Source: Clostridia bacterium
Lineage (GTDB): Bacteria > Bacillota > Clostridia > Oscillospirales > CAG-272
Assembly: GCA_029010655.1 (NCBI GenBank)
Contig: JAQXKW010000096.1
Location: 1 to 18,204 of the forward strand
Reading direction: 5' to 3'
Length of the DNA: 18,204 nucleotides
Shown here: positions 12,870 to 18,204 of the stretch, piece by piece
Layout of the letters: every line of letters begins with the position of its first letter
Position numbering within the stretch: the stretch's first letter is position 1
Notes under the pieces: model-generated
Told to the model about the DNA's origin: nothing
Database searches by the model: none
Seen by the model: the letters and a program-made list of their open reading frames with translations, nothing else
Translations under genes and position numbers: made by a program

Positions 12870-15074
12870 TTAATTTAACCTCGCAATCCATTCATCGTAA
12901 ACGACAGATTTATAATCTGATTTTGTTATGTAATCATTGTCGGAATTATCCCACGAAAAGTAACACCTATATATAGTTCCGGTCCTTGTAATGGCGACTC
13001 CGAGAGGTCCATTACCGACAATACTATGGATTTGGATTACATCTCGCGCTATAATTTTCCCATTTGCGTCTATTAAGTTGCCGTCTGTTGTTAAAACAAC
13101 ACTTGCCATAATATCACAAATGTTCTCAGCATTATCCTCAGTAAATACCCCGTCTTTGTATTTTTGCATCTTTCCGTTTTTAGTTAGAGCAACTATTGCA
13201 AATGGTACATCACTTGGATTGCTGGTTGTGCAATGTTCAAACGAAACCTTTGTCACATTATTAAATTTTTTTATAATTGAATTCAAATCAGTCAAATCGG
13301 ACACTGTTGAAGTCCCTTCAAAATATCTGGGGCTTGCAACAACACATAAGGAACCATCTGATTTTATTCCAATAATTGCCCCTTCTCCAGTGTAGTAAGG
13401 TATTGTATCCGCAGAATACACCTCGAAATCAATTATATCTTTCCATTTGTCTATATCTTCAATCCAACTACCCTCCCAATCAGAGTCATCCGGTTTGGAA
13501 TATGCCATTGTTCCGTCAGAGCGAAGCCCAACACATGTTCTGCAAACTGTCCTTGAAATTTTAATAATATCTTGCCAGTTGTCGCTATTGCCGGATAGAT
13601 TGCTTACATAACCATCCTCGTGTAATGCATAAAGTTTGTCGCTTGAGGGACTAATAGATATAATTTTTCCGTGTTCTTTTAAAGTGAGGTTTGAATGTGC
13701 AGAACCATCGACCCCTTTAACTGTCGAATTTGTATCAATGTAGTAGAAGGCAGTTGAATACACATTTAAATCTCTAGTTGCAATTGTAGCTAAATCCTTA
13801 CGCCATGATAGCTTTGCTTGCTCTTTCTTTTCGACAGAATCTTCATAGTCACCCATTTTTTCAAAAGCCCAAGCTGACTCTGCGTATTTGCCGTCGTAGT
13901 AAAGTTGCATGGCTACATCGTAATCCGGCTGAAGTGCACATTTTTCAAGCATCTCTTTTGAGTCCTTGAAATTACCGAGCAGCTCAAATTCTTTTGCCGC
14001 TTCTTCGTATTGCGCATTACCAAACAAGGTTTGTGCGTTAATATATGCTTCTTGGTTTTTTTGCTCCTGCAAATAACCGGGCAGGAATATTCCGGTCAGT
14101 ACAATTGCAACGGTACAAATACAAGCAGCGGAAATGCCCAATATTTTCGCCGTTTGCTTGCGCCTTTTTGCTTTCATAATCGGCAGTGGAATCAGCTTTT
14201 TGATACCACGGAGCAATTCATCCTCAAAGCCGTCAACAGACATATCATAAGAAGACAGCAGTGTGAATTCCTCCGGCAGTTCTTCCTTTTCCATGTCAAA
14301 GTACAGCGGCAACAGGGTTTTGGAGTTATCATTCTGCCGGAATCCCAGAAATCTTGACCACTCGTTTTTAACCCATACTGCTTCGATGTTTTCTTTTGAA
14401 GAGCAGATTGTAAGCATAACTTTACTGGAGTACAATGCGGCATAGATATACGGCTCATACTCTGTACCGACCTTATCCTCCAAGGTGATTCTGGAGAAGA
14501 ATACCTTGTAACCGGCTTCGGTTAATTTCTCATAAAGCTTTTGTGCCGCAACGCTGTCCTTGGTGCGATTTCCGTTTGTGTCGGTTTCCTTATAGGAAAT
14601 AAAAATATCGAAGGGTTTCTCTTTTTTTGAAACAGCTATAATACCTTTTTGGATATTATCAATTGTTTTGGCATCGTCCTCGAAAAGAGCTTTCTTTTCT
14701 CCGGAGGACAGTTCAATTGATTTTTGATAGTTTTCGTCAGAAAAGATGGGTGTATAATGTGTTCGGTTGCAAGTGGGAATATATTTTCCCGTTTTAGGAT
14801 CTTTAACATAAGTAACACCGTACTTACAAAGCACCAAATCCCAATAAAGCTCGGATTCATTGGGTTTAATGGTTAAAAGCTGATTAAATACATTTTCAGC
14901 TTTATCGTATTCGCTATGCAAAAGGTAGTTATTACCTCTTTCATACAGCATTCTTTCGCTGTCATCCGTGAAAAGTGGGAGTGCCTGTTTTGTTCCGCAA
15001 TAGTCACATACAGCAATACCGTTTACAGAATCTATGGTGGTTTGACCACCGCAGATTTTACACTTATATGTCAT
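12870..15074 (-). CDS. Zinc-ribbon, TIR, single-TM, RCC1-like membrane protein
   Basis: This is a 734-aa multidomain protein. The zinc ribbon has C5, C8, C23 and C26. A short TPR-like pair lies at about 38-80. The TIR domain at about 155-292 begins FDIFISYKETDTNGNRTKDS. It carries WVKNEW at 234-239, where E238 matches the catalytic glutamate of SARM1-type NAD-cleaving TIR domains. A basic stretch and one transmembrane helix (about 309-333) follow. TPR-like units at 342-420 contain LGNFKDSK and MGDYEDSV. The C-terminal 430-734 has repeated GLRSDGT/GIKSDGS/LTTDGN motifs at spacings like RCC1 beta-propeller blades. Topology by the positive-inside rule puts TIR in the cytoplasm and the propeller outside. 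It is tightly packed in the operon: 12 bp after the DUF6273 gene, 1 bp before the second TIR gene. NADase activity is inferred from the motif. Confidence 0.88.
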   Translation of the reverse strand: MTYKCKICGGQTTIDSVNGIAVCDYCGTKQALPLFTDDSERMLYERGNNYLLHSEYDKAENVFNQLLTIKPNESELYWDLVLCKYGVTYVKDPKTGKYIPTCNRTHYTPIFSDENYQKSIELSSGEKKALFEDDAKTIDNIQKGIIAVSKKEKPFDIFISYKETDTNGNRTKDSVAAQKLYEKLTEAGYKVFFSRITLEDKVGTEYEPYIYAALYSSKVMLTICSSKENIEAVWVKNEWSRFLGFRQNDNSKTLLPLYFDMEKEELPEEFTLLSSYDMSVDGFEDELLRGIKKLIPLPIMKAKRRKQTAKILGISAACICTVAIVLTGIFLPGYLQEQKNQEAYINAQTLFGNAQYEEAAKEFELLGNFKDSKEMLEKCALQPDYDVAMQLYYDGKYAESAWAFEKMGDYEDSVEKKEQAKLSWRKDLATIATRDLNVYSTAFYYIDTNSTVKGVDGSAHSNLTLKEHGKIISISPSSDKLYALHEDGYVSNLSGNSDNWQDIIKISRTVCRTCVGLRSDGTMAYSKPDDSDWEGSWIEDIDKWKDIIDFEVYSADTIPYYTGEGAIIGIKSDGSLCVVASPRYFEGTSTVSDLTDLNSIIKKFNNVTKVSFEHCTTSNPSDVPFAIVALTKNGKMQKYKDGVFTEDNAENICDIMASVVLTTDGNLIDANGKIIARDVIQIHSIVGNGPLGVAITRTGTIYRCYFSWDNSDNDYITKSDYKSVVYDEWIARLN

Positions 15075-15086
15075 CTCGTATCCCTC

Positions 15087-16607
15087 TTAATCTAAACTAA
15101 TCCAAACAGCAGGTCTAACGCCTTTATCTCTAATGACCTGATCGCCTTCTGAAATTGCCCAGTCTTTGGCGGTCATATATTTAATGCTGTTTTCTGCGGA
15201 AGAACGGGTCCACCATTCTTCTTCGGTTGAAAAACTCACTGTCTTGGCTAATTCCTCGATTTCATCCACACTGAGCAAAAATACTTTATCGTTTGTATTA
15301 CCGGTGTTTGTGGACAGAATCTGATTCTGTTGATCGGTTGAAAAACTTGTGATAAACTCTTCGTTGAGCCAAGTTCTCAAAGAAGAAGTTTCCCAAGTGA
15401 CATTTTTAATGTCGTCTGTAAAAGGCTTTTGCGCAATCGAATTTTCGGTAATTAAGAGCATTTTATTCGATTCTGTTTTTAGGATTTTCCAAGCAATCGG
15501 CTCGCTGTTATATGTGCCGAAATAGATAATATCTCCGTCAGACAGACGGTTATTAATTTGTTCAATGCGTAATTTGCTGTCTTTGTGATCGCCCAAGGTT
15601 GTATATATGTTGATTGCTTCGGGGTACTTACCGGCATTGAAAAGCTTTTCTGCTTCATCATATTTTTTATCAAGCAGAATTGTTTTAATTTCTTCTATTT
15701 TTTCTTCGCTGTCACGGTAGCCTTCAATTTTTGTGAAAGCAGCGGTGGCTTCATCGTATTTCTCTGTCTCTAATAATGCAACAGCATCATTGTACTTTGC
15801 TTGTGGAACAACAATTAAACAAACCGAAAGAGTAATCAAAAACATCGCCAACATAGTACAAACACCGGCAAAGGCAATGCCGAGACCGTTATCGCTTTTT
15901 TGTGCTTGTGCAGCACCTGTATCTTTAACTCCTTTATACATTTTGCACTGTTCGTTGCGGGCTTTCAAAAGTCTTGCAACTTCAGAGCAAAGGGCCATAG
16001 CATTCTCTGCATCGGATGCGCCTGCGACAAGCGTATCAACCGCTGTGTTAAGTTCTCTTTCTGTTTCTGCAAGTTTTGAGTGGCTCATAGGATCGCTGAA
16101 TCTGACATCTTCAGCGAGCTCCTTGATTTTCTTTGCAAGTTCAGTATTATCTGTTTCAATAGAATCCAATTTTAATTTCAGCTGTTTTATAAATATAACT
16201 TTTTCAGCCGTAAATTGTTCGGATTTATCGATTCTGCCGGATGCGGCATAAAGGGATAAAATAATAATTGAAAATACTGCACCAACGACCAAATTTATAA
16301 TAAGTGTAGGCAGATACGAAAGCGGGAAAGCAATCATTTCCCAAACAGAAAGACCTGTTTGCAAAATGAAGTATATCCACGCCACCTTCACAGCGGGCAG
16401 ATTCAAAAATTTATCCTCTTTTACAGGTTTTCCAAAATATAAAATCAAAGTTAATGATATAGTGATTAACGCAAATAATGCAAAGAAATAACCAAGCCAA
16501 AACACAACAGTATGTGCAAGCGGTGCTAAAAAAACAACTGTATTAAATATTCCGAAAAGTATTAAAGATGCAAAAAGGCTTATACCTTGTCCCTTTGATA
16601 ATTTCAT
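15087..16607 (-). CDS. Five-TM protein with coiled coil, TPR-like repeats and DUF6273 domain
   Basis: This is a 506-aa membrane protein. Residues 1-122 contain four hydrophobic helices. About 130-225 are charged and heptad-like, consistent with a cytoplasmic coiled coil. A fifth transmembrane helix spans about 241-268. Residues 270-350 contain TPR-like units with IEGYRDSE and LGDHKDSK, the same repeat signature found in the TIR proteins. About 356-506 form a DUF6273 domain: DGDIIYFGTYNSEPIAWKIL, VTWETSSLRTWLNEEFI and a VRPAVWI end. This domain resembles C-type-lectin/formylglycine-enzyme folds and is common in surface proteins of Firmicutes. The product probably senses or binds something outside and passes the signal inward. 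It is 15 bp after the SPFH gene and 12 bp before the TIR gene. Confidence 0.82.
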   Translation of the reverse strand: MKLSKGQGISLFASLILFGIFNTVVFLAPLAHTVVFWLGYFFALFALITISLTLILYFGKPVKEDKFLNLPAVKVAWIYFILQTGLSVWEMIAFPLSYLPTLIINLVVGAVFSIIILSLYAASGRIDKSEQFTAEKVIFIKQLKLKLDSIETDNTELAKKIKELAEDVRFSDPMSHSKLAETERELNTAVDTLVAGASDAENAMALCSEVARLLKARNEQCKMYKGVKDTGAAQAQKSDNGLGIAFAGVCTMLAMFLITLSVCLIVVPQAKYNDAVALLETEKYDEATAAFTKIEGYRDSEEKIEEIKTILLDKKYDEAEKLFNAGKYPEAINIYTTLGDHKDSKLRIEQINNRLSDGDIIYFGTYNSEPIAWKILKTESNKMLLITENSIAQKPFTDDIKNVTWETSSLRTWLNEEFITSFSTDQQNQILSTNTGNTNDKVFLLSVDEIEELAKTVSFSTEEEWWTRSSAENSIKYMTAKDWAISEGDQVIRDKGVRPAVWISLD

Positions 16608-16622
16608 ACTGACACCTCCAAA

Positions 16623-17747
16623 TTAAAGTTGACTTAAAAGATTTGCTTTTGCTTGCGCAAATTCTTCATCACTGAGCGCTCCCATTTCTTTCATAAGCAT
16701 CAGTTTTTCAAGTTTTTGCTTAAAGTCCGCCATGGAATCTCCGGCGGGCTGTGCTGCGGGGGCAGCAGTAGAATTCATAGCGTCGTTCATCATGCCGCCG
16801 ACCATGCCGCCAACGGCTCCGCCAACACCTGCCATAGTGCCAAATCCAACGCCCATATTAGTAAATTCACCAACAGCTTCATTCTGCGCAACTTGTTCTG
16901 CTACATCAAATCCACGCTCTTGCTGGTAGGTATAGCCTTCCTGCGCACGTTTTTGTGCAATGGCCTGAGATTCAATTACAGTTTTCTGCGCTTCGGTTTG
17001 AGCGTAGATAATATCGGTCTGTTGCTTTAATTTTGCTTCGGCCACATCGGAATACTGACGAATATGAATGTCCTTGAACTTTTCGTATGCAGTTTCCCCT
17101 TCGGGTTTTGCGATAGTTGTCACAAAGAATTTTTCAAGGGAAAGGCCGTATTCCTTAAAATCGGGAATCAGCATGCTGTGAAGGTCATCGGAGAATTCTG
17201 CCATATGAGAATCTGCTTCAAAAATAGAATAGGTTGCATTCTGCATAACAGCTGCTATATATGGCTTAACCTTAGACATCAAAAAAGCACGGAACTTTTG
17301 AACAAGGCTTTCTTGCGTTAAAACATTTTCAGTTCCTACAACTTTTACAAGTAGTTTCTTGGAATCGCAAACCGATAAAACCATTTCGCCGGAAGCACCG
17401 ATCTGAAGCGGAAAGTTATATGTAGGATCCATATACTGAACCTGCGAATCCGTTCCCCACTTGATGGCCATTTGATGAGTTTTGTTTATGAAATAAACCT
17501 CACAATGAAAAGGGGTTCTGCCGCCGGTAGGAATACTGGTAAATCGTCTGAGAATAGGAATGTTATCGGTGCTTAGTGTATATTTGCCCGCCTCAAACAA
17601 ATCGAGTGCCTGACCGTTCTTAAATAAAACCGCCTCTTGATTTTCGTGCACAATAAGTTGACTCATGGTATTGAAGTCGGTTTTAGGATGCTTCCATACA
17701 AAAGTAGTATTGTCACCTTCGTATTTGATAATGTTGACTAGTGCCAT
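16623..17747 (-). CDS. SPFH (band 7) protein with C-terminal SHOCT domain
   Basis: This 374-aa protein begins MALVNIIKYEGDNTTFVWKHP, as in YdjI-type SPFH proteins. The SPFH domain covers about 25-215. A long alanine/glutamine helix (about 225-290) follows, then a glycine/methionine-rich segment (298-320). A SHOCT domain at 340-374 reads LEKLMLMKEMGALSDEEFAQAKANLL. SPFH proteins assemble as rings or scaffolds on membranes; here it may organise the membrane proteins encoded downstream. An upstream ATG would add nine residues, but the start at 17747 has a perfect AGGAGG at 17754-17759 and matches the family N-terminus. It is the first gene of the operon. There is no space for a fixed promoter between its ribosome site and the inverted repeat at 17771, so its expression should depend on the invertible segment. 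Confidence 0.9.
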   Translation of the reverse strand: MALVNIIKYEGDNTTFVWKHPKTDFNTMSQLIVHENQEAVLFKNGQALDLFEAGKYTLSTDNIPILRRFTSIPTGGRTPFHCEVYFINKTHQMAIKWGTDSQVQYMDPTYNFPLQIGASGEMVLSVCDSKKLLVKVVGTENVLTQESLVQKFRAFLMSKVKPYIAAVMQNATYSIFEADSHMAEFSDDLHSMLIPDFKEYGLSLEKFFVTTIAKPEGETAYEKFKDIHIRQYSDVAEAKLKQQTDIIYAQTEAQKTVIESQAIAQKRAQEGYTYQQERGFDVAEQVAQNEAVGEFTNMGVGFGTMAGVGGAVGGMVGGMMNDAMNSTAAPAAQPAGDSMADFKQKLEKLMLMKEMGALSDEEFAQAKANLLSQL

Positions 17748-17770
17748 AAAAAACCTCCTGCGTTTTTGTA

Positions 17771-17791
17771 ACATAATGCGGATTCTGTTGT
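17771..17791 (+). repeat. Left inverted repeat of the invertible segment
   Basis: This 21-bp site matches the reverse complement of 18006-18026 at 20 of 21 positions. It is itself nearly palindromic: ACATAAT, core GCGG, then ATTCTGT (one mismatch from perfect). Such arms around a short core are typical recombination sites of tyrosine recombinases. It begins 11 bp upstream of the SPFH ribosome binding site. Confidence 0.85.
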
Positions 17792-17854
17792 ATTATTTAT
17801 CAGATATAATCATTTGGATTACTTGTTAACTAAAAAATAAGCGCAAAAACCAAG

Positions 17855-17887
17855 CCCTTTTTTAAAAAGAACAAAAAGGGTTCTTTT
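17855..17887. terminator. Overlapping alternative hairpins inside the invertible segment
   Basis: CCCTTTTT at 17855-17862 can pair with AAAAAGGG at 17873-17880. Alternatively AAAAGAAC at 17865-17872 can pair with GTTCTTTT at 17880-17887. The two stems exclude each other. T-rich flanks on both strands could give weak termination and insulate the operon from recombinase transcripts in either orientation. Termination is a guess from structure. Confidence 0.4.
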
Positions 17888-17899
17888 AACATACATTAA

Positions 17900-17926
17900 T
17901 TGACAAATAATCTGATGTTTTATACT
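17900..17926 (+). promoter_or_regulatory. Weaker rightward promoter inside the invertible segment
   Basis: TTGACA at 17900-17905 is a consensus -35. TATACT at 17921-17926 is a good -10, but the spacer is only 15 bp. It points in the same direction as the stronger promoter at 17943-17972 and would support it after inversion. Confidence 0.4.
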
Positions 17927-17942
17927 TTTCAGGCAAATTTTG

Positions 17943-17972
17943 TTGACTTTTGAAACGAAAAAATGATATAAT
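17943..17972 (+). promoter_or_regulatory. Strong rightward promoter inside the invertible segment
   Basis: TTGACT at 17943-17948, an 18-bp spacer and a consensus TATAAT at 17967-17972, with an extended TGA directly before the -10. In this orientation it reads into the 3' end of the minus-strand recombinase gene, where it has no gene to express in the window. After inversion it would drive the SPFH-TIR operon. Confidence 0.8.
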
Positions 17973-18005
17973 AAACTGATATATTTTTATTTAATCAACC
18001 AAAAC

Positions 18006-18026
18006 ACAACATAATCCGCATTATGT
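18006..18026 (-). repeat. Right inverted repeat of the invertible segment
   Basis: This 21-bp partner of the repeat at 17771-17791 matches at 20 of 21 positions in inverted orientation. Its internal arms ACATAAT and ATTATGT are perfect complements around the core CCGC. It lies 27 bp from the stop codon of the tyrosine recombinase. Confidence 0.85.
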
Positions 18027-18053
18027 ACTAAACCGGTATTTTCGCACGAGCTC

Positions 18054-18204
18054 TTAAATTATCAGCCGCATATTTTCCATACGGCGGCGATGCTCTGTTC
18101 CGTTAGAAATGATATAGATTCTTGTGGTGTTAATACTGCTGTGACCGAGAATGTCTGCAAGCTTTGCAATATCCTTTTCAATGCCATAGAAAACTCTTGC
18201 AAAT
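18054..18204 (-). CDS. Tyrosine recombinase/integrase, C-terminal 49 residues (runs off the window)
   Basis: The visible frame begins FARVFYGIEKDIAKLADILGHSS and ends RRRMENMRLII. It shows the end of the HxxR motif (the arginine of FAR), the LGHSS motif with the catalytic histidine, and the nucleophile tyrosine in TRIY nine residues later. These are the last three catalytic elements of phage-integrase-family enzymes. The start and N-terminal domains lie beyond position 18204. It reads toward the inverted-repeat segment, and the nearest repeat is 27 bp after its stop. This arrangement suggests it is the invertase for that promoter. It could instead be an integrase of a wider element. Confidence 0.88.
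   Translation of the reverse strand, partial: FARVFYGIEKDIAKLADILGHSSINTTRIYIISNGTEHRRRMENMRLII

Larger units (their letters stand above)
17792..18005. promoter_or_regulatory. Candidate invertible promoter segment (214 bp), OFF orientation
   Basis: This AT-rich non-coding segment lies between two 21-bp inverted repeats and beside a tyrosine recombinase gene. It contains a strong rightward promoter and a hairpin region. In the given orientation the promoter points away from the SPFH-TIR operon. Inversion would place its -10 at about 17825-17830 facing the operon, with a leader of about 70 bases. I find no strong leftward promoter in the present orientation. The inversion itself is inferred from structure, not observed. 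Confidence 0.75.

Noticed and set aside
17748..17774. Upstream start adding nine residues to the SPFH protein
   Set aside because: The start at 17747 has a perfect AGGAGG and matches the usual family N-terminus; the upstream ATG overlaps the inverted repeat and lacks a ribosome site.
17771..18026. Insertion sequence or MITE bounded by terminal inverted repeats
   Set aside because: No target-site duplication is visible, the repeats have recombinase-type core symmetry, and the enclosed promoter and adjacent tyrosine recombinase fit an invertible switch better. It remains a weaker alternative.

Overview
The window looks like a chromosomal segment from a gut-type Clostridia (Oscillospiraceae/Ruminococcus-like Firmicute). 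The reasons are strong AGGAGG ribosome binding sites, KtrAB-type potassium uptake, a flavodiiron/rubredoxin oxygen-detoxification pair typical of anaerobes, a DUF4037 gene, and zinc-ribbon and DUF6273 proteins. The genus is an inference; no rRNA or other marker gene is present.

Layout. (1) 1-214: a bidirectional terminator and a 7-bp tandem repeat beyond the end of the first operon. (2) 215-5264, minus strand: a five-gene potassium operon in the order ktrB/trkH, ktrA/trkA, a small membrane protein, a short kdpD and kdpE. The sensor kinase lacks the usual N-terminal KdpD domain and no KdpFABC pump is present, so the two-component system probably controls the Ktr system beside it. The divergent intergenic region (5265-5576) carries an 11-bp-phased direct repeat over the likely ktrB -35 region, a good KdpE-type site. 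(3) 5577-8500, plus strand: a DUF4037 nucleotidyltransferase-like gene, a four-domain flavodiiron protein (lactamase-like diiron, flavodoxin, flavin reductase, rubredoxin) and a free rubredoxin, closed by a strong terminator. (4) About 8551-9950: a visibly more AT-rich stretch resembling a mobile-element remnant. It holds a strong promoter with repeated palindromes, a 114-aa protein of unknown function, a 32-aa membrane peptide, two nested arrays of small hairpins, a terminator and short phased repeats. (5) 9951-17747, minus strand: an accessory operon of an SPFH/SHOCT protein, a five-TM protein with coiled coil and DUF6273 domain, a zinc-ribbon/TIR/TM/RCC1-like protein, a second zinc-ribbon/TIR-like/TM protein, and an unrecognised 288-aa protein. 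(6) 17748-18204: an invertible-promoter-like segment followed by the C-terminus of a tyrosine recombinase.

The most notable feature is the right end. A 214-bp segment is bounded by 21-bp inverted repeats that match at 20 positions. It contains a strong promoter that now points away from the SPFH-TIR operon, and it adjoins a tyrosine recombinase gene. The left repeat begins only 11 bp upstream of the SPFH ribosome binding site, leaving no room for a fixed promoter. The simplest reading is a phase-variable ON/OFF switch for the membrane-anchored TIR operon, shown here in the OFF orientation. The operon's function (defence, envelope stress sensing or other signalling) is not proven by sequence. 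Shared repeats in three of its proteins, and a TIR pair in which one has a SARM1-like catalytic glutamate and the other looks degenerate, suggest a multi-protein membrane complex.
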